Positions 1 through 5,699 of a stretch of DNA of 17,416 nt are shown piece by piece. The translations under genes were made by a program, and so were the position numbers. The stretch is from JACPIL01 sp964362365 (lineage in GTDB: Archaea; Nanobdellota; Nanobdellia; Woesearchaeales; GW2011-AR9), in assembly GCA_964362365.1 (NCBI GenBank), contig CAYIEF010000021.1:1-17416 (forward strand), given 5' to 3'. Each line of letters starts with the position of its first letter. Positions within the stretch are counted from its first letter, which is position 1. Below the pieces are notes generated by a model, which was not told the DNA's origin, searched no databases, and was given only the letters and a program-made list of their open reading frames with translations.

Positions 1-6
1 ACTCGG

Positions 7-39
7 TTGGTTTCTTTTCTGTAATTTCTAGGAAACCAA
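7..39. repeat. short inverted repeat in gene-free left edge
   Basis: TTGGTTTC (7-14) and GAAACCAA (32-39) are perfectly complementary across a 17-nt spacer. It lies downstream of the PIN gene, which is read leftward, so it could be part of a transcript end, but there is no adjacent T-run. The rest of 1-121 contains an 8-nt palindrome GCCTAGGC near 86-93 and no gene I recognise. Confidence 0.3.
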
Positions 40-121
40 ACAATAACTTAGAGCTTACGTCTCATTGTTCCTCGTTCGCATCTTGGCCTAGGCGGCGACT
101 TTTTCTACAGAGCCTGAGAAA

Positions 122-523
122 TCACTGTAAGAAATCCTTAGCTGTAACGATCTTTATTCCTGCAAACTCTTTTAACTTTAACAAATGAGGATCTCCACTA
201 ACGATATAGCCGGCTCTCCCAACAATTGCTGTTTCTAGAATTATATCATCGTCTGGATCATCTTTAATGACTTTAATTTTTCCCGTAATTTCGACTATTT
301 CAGCAATTTCCAATATAATGGAAATAAAAGACTTCTTTTGCTCTACAGTAAAATGAAATTTAGGATAATCCATCACTCTCTGCAGTTCATCAATTTGTTC
401 AGGAGAAGTAATCAGCTTAAGCTCACCAGCAATACATTTACGGAATATCTCTTTCGGCTTACTATTCCACCCTAGAGCAGAAATTAGTATATTTGTATCT
501 AGGAGAACTTTCTTCTTTTCCAT
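122..523 (-). CDS. PIN-domain ribonuclease, probable toxin of a type II toxin-antitoxin pair
   Basis: The 133-residue product has the PIN fold signature of COG1569-like toxins: LLDTNILIS near the N-terminus with acidic D9, a conserved acidic residue around E42-E46, the DDPDDD cluster at 88-93, and SGDPHLL with D111. These are the expected metal-coordinating acids of a PIN nuclease, which cuts RNA with Mg2+ or Mn2+. Length is normal for a free-standing PIN toxin. The start codon overlaps the end of the upstream AbrB-like gene by 25 nt, so the two are almost certainly co-transcribed and translationally coupled, antitoxin first. The catalytic acids look intact. The RNA target cannot be read from sequence. 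A housekeeping PIN nuclease is possible but the pairing argues for a toxin. Confidence 0.88.
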   Translation of the reverse strand: MEKKKVLLDTNILISALGWNSKPKEIFRKCIAGELKLITSPEQIDELQRVMDYPKFHFTVEQKKSFISIILEIAEIVEITGKIKVIKDDPDDDIILETAIVGRAGYIVSGDPHLLKLKEFAGIKIVTAKDFLQ

Positions 524-765
524 TTGAGAGCCTCATCAACATTCTTAGCGGTTACCTTTTGTTGTTTAAATTGCTTTTCAACCTCTTTTGACAATTTCTC
601 AAACTCCGCCTTTATGTCAGGGATTACTACTCTCTTAAACAAGACTCCTTCCTTTACTGGAAAAGGAACAAACCTGTCTCCAGGAGCAAAGTGCTCTTTT
701 TCTCGTATTTCTTGAGGTACGACTAATTGTCCTTTTGGGCTCATTTTAACTAAATCCGTTTCCAT
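499..765 (-). CDS. AbrB/SpoVT-type antitoxin
   Basis: The 88-residue product begins with the swapped-hairpin DNA-binding pattern of the AbrB/MazE family: MSPKGQLVVPQEIRE at residues 8-22, then a glycine-containing turn (APGD). The C-terminal part from about residue 50 is charged and helical (EKLSKEVEKQFKQQK), a plausible PIN-binding tail. It is the first gene of a two-gene unit with the PIN toxin. The ATG lies about 30 nt from a TATA box, so the mRNA is probably leaderless or nearly so. Repeats between TATA and ATG are likely the autoregulatory operator. The family assignment rests on the motif and the neighbour. Confidence 0.87.
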   Translation of the reverse strand: METDLVKMSPKGQLVVPQEIREKEHFAPGDRFVPFPVKEGVLFKRVVIPDIKAEFEKLSKEVEKQFKQQKVTAKNVDEALKWKRRKFS

Positions 766-800
766 AGTTTAACTGTTCAACTGTTCAACTATATAAAACT
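766..800 (-). promoter_or_regulatory. TATA box and repeated operator-like sequence of the AbrB/PIN pair
   Basis: Reading leftward, a TATA box (TTTTATAT, about 792-799) is followed by two and a half copies of an 8-nt repeat, AACTGTTC on the + strand at 771-778 and 779-786 plus AACT at 787-790. With the flanking AGTTTAAC the block has dyad symmetry (GTTGAAC and GTTTAAC). It fills the space between TATA and start codon, where a bound repressor would block polymerase. Binding by the AbrB-like antitoxin is an inference from position and symmetry. Confidence 0.6.
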
Positions 801-821
801 TATCTGGTAATTTACAGTTAT

Positions 822-899
822 TCAAAGAAAAAGTACTTTAAGTTAGACCATCCCGAAGATGTTGAGATTGAAGTACCAGTCATAACCTGTGAAAGTTAA
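822..899 (+). pseudogene. possible C-terminal remnant of a lost gene
   Basis: In one forward frame this stretch reads as a protein-like tail (the run from 834 begins YFKLDHPEDVEIEVP and ends at a TAA at 897-899). The frame stays open back to about 767 but has no start codon or ribosome-binding site, and its upstream part runs through the promoter of the toxin-antitoxin pair. It may be the last codons of a gene cut off when that cassette arrived. It is too short to identify and may be chance. Confidence 0.2.
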
Positions 900-910
900 A
901 GAGAAAATCT

Positions 911-2095
911 CTAATCCAATAAATCTACTCTCAACTCTCTCACTTCCAAGGTTTTCCTAGGCTTGATCTTGATAGCATTGGTTCCCTGCACGATATCCTC
1001 GCTTATATCAATAACATGGGAAACTTCTTTAGTATCGAAGTACCGCTTATGACCATTGACTTCCAGATCGCCGAACTTCCGTGCTACCACATCAACAAAG
1101 CTTAAAGTTAACCTTACTCGCTTATCGCCATCTACAACCGCACGATATTCTTCATACTTCAGATCAAAGTAATAGGTTGGAAATTCAACATCAACCAATT
1201 CCGATTTCACCATCACATGCGTCAGCAAGTAATCTCCCTTCTCTGTTCTAAACACAACTTCATTTTCTCCTTGATTCAAGGTTTCCGGAGCAAATTCGAT
1301 GGTGATTATATTTAAATCACAATCAGGTACGCTGGAATAAACAAGCTTGCCATTGATACTGACATCAAGAAGCCCTACTTCCTCAAATTTACAGCTTGGC
1401 TGGAATTTCAAGACTACTTTCTTCAAGTTACCTTTCTCCGTTTCCGAAACTAAGAACACATTTCGAGAAGATTGCGCTTCTACACTAGTAACATCGGCTA
1501 CCGCTTTGATATTCTCTAGGGAGATTTCATTCGTTCGCCAGAACGCTAATCCAGGAGAGGAAACCGCGAATGCAACAGCATTTTCTTCCTTCAGAAGATT
1601 CTGGGGGATAGTAATCGGAGCAAGACTTCCAGCCTTGACATCATCGTTAAACACTTCTTCCCCATTAAATAAAACCACTAATTTTCCTTCTGCTTCCTTC
1701 ACATCTAAACTCAGCAGCATATGTTCGGTATGGGCTAGATCAGGTACAACAACCGTAAGCACATCGGTCTCTTCTGAGAAAACTCCTTTCTTGGCATAAG
1801 CAACATTCTTTTCTGCCAGCACTTTCGCTTCCGTGCGGGCATAAATGTTAACCACCGGGATAGGATGCTCCACATCTTTCTCAGCTAAATAATCAATTCT
1901 TCCCGGAGAAACTGCCAATAACTTCTTTTCCACTATGCCAGGAACAGCAGTAGTGCCGTTAGCCGTACCTTCTTCTAACAACTTAGCCCGCTCTTGTGGG
2001 GGGATAAGAATGACAAAACCGACTATCAATGCCGCTATGATAGCTATAAGAACGGCTGCGCCTGCCGCGGATTGGCCTCTTTTTGTGCTGAACAT
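911..2095 (-). CDS. membrane-anchored surface protein with three beta-sandwich-like repeats
   Basis: The 394-residue product starts with a short basic segment KRGQSA (5-10) followed by a hydrophobic helix at about 12-31. This is the layout of archaeal class III (pilin-like) signals, in which a prepilin peptidase can cleave before the glutamine (here Q8). The remainder is extracellular-looking and beta-rich. Three segments share a pattern of hydrophobic strand, an NG turn (NG at 144-145, 248-249, 347-348), then a strand ending in an N-containing turn (LKEENAV, LNQGENEV, VQGTNAI). The roughly 100-residue spacing suggests three tandem beta-sandwich domains, as in archaeal cell-surface or pilus-associated proteins. 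A TATA box (TTTAAATATA near 2118-2127) sits at the right distance. Exact function unknown; membrane anchoring without cleavage is equally possible. Confidence 0.75.
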   Translation of the reverse strand: MFSTKRGQSAAGAAVLIAIIAALIVGFVILIPPQERAKLLEEGTANGTTAVPGIVEKKLLAVSPGRIDYLAEKDVEHPIPVVNIYARTEAKVLAEKNVAYAKKGVFSEETDVLTVVVPDLAHTEHMLLSLDVKEAEGKLVVLFNGEEVFNDDVKAGSLAPITIPQNLLKEENAVAFAVSSPGLAFWRTNEISLENIKAVADVTSVEAQSSRNVFLVSETEKGNLKKVVLKFQPSCKFEEVGLLDVSINGKLVYSSVPDCDLNIITIEFAPETLNQGENEVVFRTEKGDYLLTHVMVKSELVDVEFPTYYFDLKYEEYRAVVDGDKRVRLTLSFVDVVARKFGDLEVNGHKRYFDTKEVSHVIDISEDIVQGTNAIKIKPRKTLEVRELRVDLLD

Positions 2096-2246
2096 CTGAA
2101 GGGTAGAAAATTTTAGTATATTTAAAGTTTTATGTTTGGCACTAGTATTCTAAGAAGTAGCTTCTATTATTTTCGTTACCTCTTGCTCAAAATGAGGGCC
2201 TTGCTTTGCTTTTTTAATAAGAGCAATTATTTTTTTAATACTCATT

Positions 2247-2726
2247 TCACTCCGCCTCATCAGCCATTGCTCTTAATTCTTCATCTCGATAAACACCCAA
2301 CCATTCACCTATGTCCTTCCACTCTCCTTGAGAGTTTTGGTAAAAGTTCCGTTCAGTAATCAGTGATTTCTTAGTTACGGGATTTAATGTATTCAACATA
2401 GCTGAATAAGTACCAGCAACTTGTAACATCCTTCGGCCATATTTTTCCAGTAATTCTATGTTATTTGGAGGCGTTGGTACAAAATCACTTAAAGCTGTAA
2501 TAAAAATTCTCTTTCCAGTATCATAAGTAAGATGACCTTCTTTTACAGCAGTTTCTGTAACCATGGTACCGCTATTCCGATCTCTCTCTGTTACTTTATA
2601 ATGTACTTTAACTGGCACTGAACCTAAAAAAGGCTCATCTTCTGCATACTCTCGGTAAAGATGCAACTCAGGCTTAACATATAACTTAACTCCTTCCACA
2701 TCAAACGTCAATTCTTCTAAACCCAT
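2247..2726 (-). CDS. uncharacterised protein, third member of a tandem paralogue cluster
   Basis: I do not recognise a named family for this 159-residue soluble protein. It shares clear blocks with the product of 3265-3720: an N-terminal strand pattern ending in VKPE, a LTYDTGKRIFITALSDF segment (MTYDTTKQIFLTSLTDF in the paralogue), and a helix QVAGTYSAML (HVAGKYTAML). Weaker similarity extends to 2731-3183. The ATG is preceded by AAGGTGA, which overlaps the stop codon of the upstream paralogue, leaving only 4 nt between the genes. The two are therefore co-transcribed and translationally coupled. The C-terminus is acidic. No catalytic motif, signal peptide or membrane segment is visible. Confidence 0.75.
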   Translation of the reverse strand: MGLEELTFDVEGVKLYVKPELHLYREYAEDEPFLGSVPVKVHYKVTERDRNSGTMVTETAVKEGHLTYDTGKRIFITALSDFVPTPPNNIELLEKYGRRMLQVAGTYSAMLNTLNPVTKKSLITERNFYQNSQGEWKDIGEWLGVYRDEELRAMADEAE

Positions 2727-2730
2727 TATT

Positions 2731-3183
2731 TCACCTTATGAAGCGTCTATAAAACATAAACTTTCCTTTCTCTCTTTGTAGCTTTTGTAGCTTTGAAGAT
2801 TTGAAGATTTGAAGATTTGGATATACTTCATACTCACACCATTCCTTATGACCACCAAAATACGTAAATTCTCCTTCTCTTATTTTAATATGCCCTTTAT
2901 GAAGCAAGTCGCTGTAAATTTGAGCCATCTCCTCAACCTGTTGAAAATCATACGCTGGCTTTCTCTCCCCTTCTGCAAAGAAGTCCTCTAATCTATTGAT
3001 TTCTACACGATTAAAATCAAAATTGAGAAGACGTTCTTTAACAATGTTCTCATATGATATTTTTGTAGGAACATAAGGTAAAAACAACCCTGACAGCCTA
3101 GGACCAGATACTACCAACAATTCCGGTTTGAGTTCTACGGAAACCCCTTTGCCAACATTAAAAACTAATTTATCTAAAACCAT
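2731..3183 (-). CDS. uncharacterised protein, second member of a tandem paralogue cluster
   Basis: The start is placed at the ATG at 3181-3183 because it is preceded by an AGGTGAG Shine-Dalgarno site about 7 nt upstream and by a TATA box near 3224-3236. The longer in-frame reading would begin upstream of that promoter. The 150-residue product has the cluster's N-terminal pattern (VSVELKPELLVVS) and a helix with EEMAQIYSDLLHKGHIKIRE that aligns with the VAGKYTAML...HVKVRE region of the paralogue at 3265-3720. The middle of the protein is divergent and the C-terminus is basic (KFMFYRRFIR). It heads the two-gene unit with 2247-2726. No enzymatic motif is visible, and function is unknown. Confidence 0.72.
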   Translation of the reverse strand: MVLDKLVFNVGKGVSVELKPELLVVSGPRLSGLFLPYVPTKISYENIVKERLLNFDFNRVEINRLEDFFAEGERKPAYDFQQVEEMAQIYSDLLHKGHIKIREGEFTYFGGHKEWCEYEVYPNLQIFKSSKLQKLQREKGKFMFYRRFIR

Positions 3184-3264
3184 AATTCTCACCTTTTCCT
3201 TGTTTACTTCCTGCCGATACAATAAATATATAAAATTTCCTGTTCCACAGCATATAATCAAAAT

Positions 3265-3720
3265 TTAAGGAGAATTTTTCTTTCTCGGATTTCTCTTTTT
3301 GAACTCTTCTAACTCCCGCTCCTTAACTTTTTCAAAATAACTATGAAAATTATCATATACTTTTTCCTTGAGTAGATTGCCATCAGCATCATAACTAACT
3401 TCTCTTACCTTAACATGCCCTAAATCAAGCATCGCCGTATATTTTCCAGCTACATGCATCATAACGCTGCGGGTCAGCTCCGGATCAGCCTCTTTAGCTT
3501 CCGAAGAGAAGTCAGTTAAGGAAGTCAGAAAGATTTGTTTAGTTGTGTCATAAGTCATAAAGCTTTCTTCTTGCTGATTTCCATGATATACAACTATTGG
3601 AACTGAAACTAAATCGCTGAGATCATTTTTGGAAACTACAGCTTCCGGCTTGACTTCTACCTGAACACGCCCCAGAGTAAAATATATTTGGCCTTCCAAT
3701 CCTATTACTGAAGATACCAT
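3265..3720 (-). CDS. uncharacterised protein, first member of a tandem paralogue cluster
   Basis: I placed the start at the ATG at 3718-3720 (MVSSVIGLE), because the TATA box shared with pelota is centred about 26 nt upstream, which fits a leaderless mRNA. An ATG 15 nt further up (MKKKAM) is possible but too close to TATA. The still longer reading is antisense to pelota. The 151-residue product contains VQVEVKPEAVVS, SFMTYDTTKQIFLTSLTDF and MMHVAGKYTAMLDLGHVKVRE, aligning best with 2247-2726. The tail is highly charged (KERELEEFKKRNPRKK). The alternating strands followed by a helix suggest a small alpha/beta or beta-barrel fold. Function is unknown; three relatives in a row point to lineage-specific duplication. 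Confidence 0.75.
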   Translation of the reverse strand: MVSSVIGLEGQIYFTLGRVQVEVKPEAVVSKNDLSDLVSVPIVVYHGNQQEESFMTYDTTKQIFLTSLTDFSSEAKEADPELTRSVMMHVAGKYTAMLDLGHVKVREVSYDADGNLLKEKVYDNFHSYFEKVKERELEEFKKRNPRKKNSP

Positions 3721-3740
3721 GGCTTTCTTCTTCATATAAA

Positions 3741-3752
3741 GATATATAAAAC
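3741..3752. promoter_or_regulatory. shared TATA box for divergent genes
   Basis: A single TATATA core (3743-3748) within GATATATAAAAC lies between the unknown gene read leftward from 3720 and pelota read rightward from 3773. Its centre is about 26 nt from one start codon and 27 nt from the other, the archaeal TATA-to-start distance for leaderless transcripts. TTTATATA, the closer match to the archaeal consensus, reads toward the leftward gene. Only one pre-initiation complex could sit here at a time. Confidence 0.6.
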
Positions 3753-3772
3753 TTCTGCATTTCAAGATTATA

Positions 3773-4819
3773 ATGCAACTCATCTCATCCGATTTCAAGA
3801 AAGGATTGGTCAAACTGAAAGTAACTGACAAAGATGATCTTTGGTACTTGAGCCACTTAATAGACCAAGGAGATACAATTAGAGGTAAGACTACCAGGAA
3901 AATCAAGATCGGCGACAGCGAAAATGCCAAATCAGTAAAGAAAACACTCACCATCTCCATCAAGACAGAAAAAATAGAGCTGACTGAAACTTCGCTGCAT
4001 ATCAACGGCAAAGTGACCGAAGAAATCGAAGATGTACCTAAAGGAAGCTACCAATCAATTACCTTAGAAGAAGCATCTGAATTCAGCCTTGAAAAGCCGC
4101 AATGGCTAAGCTACCAGAAACAGAAACTGCGGGAAGCCTGTGAAAAGAAATACGATTACCTACTCTGCCTCTTCGACCGGGAAGAAGTATTATTCGCATT
4201 GACCAAGAAATTTGGCTATGAAATTCTTACCACCTTGAAAGGCGAAGTGCAGAAGAAAGCCAAAGCAGTGGAAATAAAGAAAGACTTCCAGGAAGAAATC
4301 ATCAAAACTTTGGAATCATACAACGAACGCTACAAACCCAGCGCCATTATTCTTGCTTCTCCAGCATTCTACAAAGAAGATCTCTACAAAAAAATCCCTC
4401 AGTCAGAACTCAAAAAGAAAATTGTTCTCGCAACCTGCTCAGACATCAGCGAACGTTCTCTTGATGAAGTGATGCGCCGCCCAGAGTTGGCAGAAACGCT
4501 CAAACATAGCCGAGCTAGGCAGGAACAAATCCTGGTAGAAGAATTATTGAAAGAGATCAACAAAAACGACAAAGCAGCCTACGGCTGGAAAGAAGTTGAA
4601 GAAGCAGCTAACAGTGGTTCTGTGCAGAAATTATTACTTACTGACGATTTCATCCACAAAAAACGAATTACCGGAGAATTTGCGGAAGTTGACCAAGCGA
4701 TGAAAACAGTTGATTCAGTAAAGGGAGAGATACATATCATTTCTGCTGAAAGCGATGCTGGCAAGAAGTTGAATGGTTTAGGCGGGATTGCGGCAATCCT
4801 GAGATATAAGAAATCATGA
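3773..4819 (+). CDS. pelA: ribosome rescue factor aPelota (Dom34 homologue)
   Basis: This 348-residue protein has the three-domain order of archaeal Pelota: an N-terminal Sm-like domain (about 1-125) with the typical DDLWYLSHLIDQGD and RKIKIG segments, a central domain (about 126-260), and a C-terminal eRF1 domain 3-like part beginning AYGWKEVEEAANSG and ending in the GKKLNGLGGIAAILRY motif. Pelota enters the A site of stalled ribosomes and, with ABCE1 (in archaea delivered by aEF1A), splits them. As expected it lacks the GGQ peptide-release motif of eRF1. The central domain has SPAF at about 196-199 where many homologues have PGF, a minor deviation. The mRNA is predicted to be leaderless from the shared TATA. 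The stop codon overlaps the start of the downstream hairpin cluster. Confidence 0.95.
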   Translation: MQLISSDFKKGLVKLKVTDKDDLWYLSHLIDQGDTIRGKTTRKIKIGDSENAKSVKKTLTISIKTEKIELTETSLHINGKVTEEIEDVPKGSYQSITLEEASEFSLEKPQWLSYQKQKLREACEKKYDYLLCLFDREEVLFALTKKFGYEILTTLKGEVQKKAKAVEIKKDFQEEIIKTLESYNERYKPSAIILASPAFYKEDLYKKIPQSELKKKIVLATCSDISERSLDEVMRRPELAETLKHSRARQEQILVEELLKEINKNDKAAYGWKEVEEAANSGSVQKLLLTDDFIHKKRITGEFAEVDQAMKTVDSVKGEIHIISAESDAGKKLNGLGGIAAILRYKKS

Positions 4820-5003
4820 AAGTGCGGGAAAGCGCCTTACCTCATGCTAAAGTCCGTGGCTTGAAAAGAGACGCTTTCTTAACCCCGCACTTTGTGACAC
4901 AAGAAATGTGAAAGAATATCACATTTCTGTGCAGAAGGACAAAAGTCCTTCTTGCATAAAAGGGCTGATACTCCGCACTAAAGTGCGGAGCTATCGTCCT
5001 TTT
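4819..5003. repeat. cluster of four hairpins, IS200/IS605-terminus-like
   Basis: Between pelota and the PRC-barrel gene nearly all bases fall in strong stems. (1) AAAGTGCGGG 4819-4828 pairs perfectly with 4884-4893, with a stacked inner AAAGCG/CGCTTT (4829-4834 with 4872-4877). (2) AGAAATGTGA 4902-4911 with 4919-4928, extended by CAC/GTG around a one-base bulge. (3) AGAAGGAC 4933-4940 with 4945-4952, loop AAAA. (4) CTCCGCAC 4971-4978 with 4983-4990, extended by GATA/TATC and AAAAGG/CCTTTT (4958-4963 with 4998-5003). On the minus strand hairpin 4 reads GCTCCGCAC-TTTA-GTGCGGAG, and hairpin 1 holds AAGCCACGGACTTTAG; both recall the CTTTAG-loop hairpins at the 3' ends of IS200/IS605 tnpB elements. 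No transposase ORF is present, so this could be a remnant, a MITE-like element or a structured RNA. Nothing else is seen in this 295-nt gene-free stretch except the promoter of the next gene. Confidence 0.6.
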
Positions 5004-5060
5004 AATGTATTGAAGAAGTTATGATCAAATGATTTAATTCTCCCTCTATACCACAGAAAA

Positions 5061-5106
5061 GTATATAAATTGAGCTCAATTAAAGTGCTTTATACTAGTG
5101 AGGTGG
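5061..5106 (+). promoter_or_regulatory. TATA box and Shine-Dalgarno site of the PRC-barrel gene
   Basis: GTATATAAAT at 5061-5070 is a good archaeal TATA box; transcription should start near 5090-5095. GTGAGGTGG at 5098-5106 is a strong ribosome-binding site ending 8 nt before the ATG at 5115. Together they fix the start and exclude the longer TTG-initiated reading, which begins inside the TATA box. Confidence 0.65.
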
Positions 5107-5114
5107 TCATTCAT

Positions 5115-5390
5115 ATGCTAAAGATGAAAAAGGTTACGGAAACGTATGATTTAAAGGTTTTTACTGATGCAGGGGATTATTTTGGAGACGTTGAAGACAG
5201 CATCGTTCACAATAATAAGGTTTCTGGCTGGAAGATCCGAGCTACCAAGAATTCTTATCTAGCTAGAGTATTGGGCAGCGCTAAAGGAGTTATTGTTCCG
5301 CATCAGATGGTAAAAGCGATCGGAGACATCTTTGTCATATCCAAGAGCGCAGCTCCTGCTGGAGGAAGTGCTGAGGAGGGCGAGCAATAA
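5115..5390 (+). CDS. PRC-barrel domain protein
   Basis: The 91-residue product is essentially one PRC-barrel: YDLKVFTDAGDYFGDVEDSIV (about 11-31) is the first strand pair with the characteristic G-x-V-x-D turn, followed by VSGWKIRATKN and a closing GVIVPHQMVKAIGDIFVIS. The tail is small and acidic (GGSAEEGEQ). PRC-barrels bind proteins or RNA; archaeal single-domain PRC proteins of the CdpB type work with SepF at the division septum, and RimM uses the same fold in ribosome maturation. Which role applies here cannot be decided from the sequence, though a CdpB-like role is attractive for an isolated domain of this length. The gene sits between two multi-hairpin arrays and may be followed directly by a 30-codon ORF. 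Confidence 0.88.
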   Translation: MLKMKKVTETYDLKVFTDAGDYFGDVEDSIVHNNKVSGWKIRATKNSYLARVLGSAKGVIVPHQMVKAIGDIFVISKSAAPAGGSAEEGEQ

Positions 5391-5483
5391 GTGGCTCTTC
5401 AGAAATATGTGCAGGATTTACTGCACTACCGTTATATTCAAGGAGATCTAGAAGAGTTGGAAGACATTTTTATTGCCGGATGA
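5391..5483 (+). CDS. possible 30-residue protein coupled to the PRC-barrel gene
   Basis: A GTG follows the PRC-barrel stop codon with no gap and opens a 30-codon frame (begins MALQKYVQDLLHYRYIQ, ends EDIFIAG). GGAGG at 5375-5379 lies 11 nt upstream, inside the end of the PRC-barrel gene, so coupled initiation is plausible. The peptide would be a single amphipathic, acidic helix with natural-looking codons. There is no recognised family, and the short length means it may be chance. It stops just before the palindromic element. Confidence 0.35.
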   Translation: MALQKYVQDLLHYRYIQGDLEELEDIFIAG

Positions 5484-5506
5484 TAATTTTGAGGTCAGCG
5501 AAGAAT

Positions 5507-5660
5507 TATAGAAAATGAAATAATTATTCGTTAAAATGTTTCATTTTCTAATACATGAAAATCAAAAACTATTGATTTTCAGTACTGAAATACAATCGTT
5601 GTTGTATTTCATGTAAGCAAATGAATAATTAAAATTACAGCTTATTAAATTCATTTGCTA
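5507..5660. repeat. palindromic element built from four perfect hairpins
   Basis: The block is an inverted repeat of about 152 bp centred on GTAC at 5582-5585. Each arm holds two local hairpins: A, AGAAAATGAAA 5510-5520 with 5539-5549; B, TGAAAATCAA 5556-5565 with 5572-5581; C, TGAAATACAA 5586-5595 with 5602-5611; D, AGCAAATGAAT 5616-5626 with 5649-5659. All four stems are perfect (10-11 bp). Left and right arms are diverged copies (A resembles the inverse of D, B the inverse of C), yet each difference is matched within its own hairpin. Loop A TAATTATTC (5521-5529) can also pair with GAATAATTA (5623-5631). It fills most of the 309-nt gap before the next gene, whose TATA box follows at about 5666-5674. 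Candidates are a MITE/REP-like element, a folded single-strand recombination site or a structured RNA. Confidence 0.75.
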
Positions 5661-5699
5661 TAGAAATAATTAAATAGTTTCACTTTTCTTCTTTTTAAG

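Noticed and set aside
1..121. tRNA or gene fragment at the left edge
   Set aside because: A GTTCGCATC string resembles a T-loop, but no T-stem, acceptor or anticodon arm can be built; no convincing coding frame either.
1347..1799. 150-codon forward ORF
   Set aside because: It is fully antisense to the membrane-anchored surface protein, has serine/threonine-rich low-complexity translation and no ribosome-binding site.
3721..4011. N-terminal extension of the unknown gene at 3265-3720, with apparent membrane helices
   Set aside because: It lies antisense to the first 80 codons of pelota and upstream of the shared TATA box; the hydrophobic look is a shadow of the pelota reading frame.
4819..4893. 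H/ACA guide RNA, RNase P RNA or SRP RNA
   Set aside because: There is an ACA after stem 1 and an AAAGTCC stretch, but no symmetric pseudouridylation pocket or kink-turn, and none of the other conserved RNase P or SRP elements.
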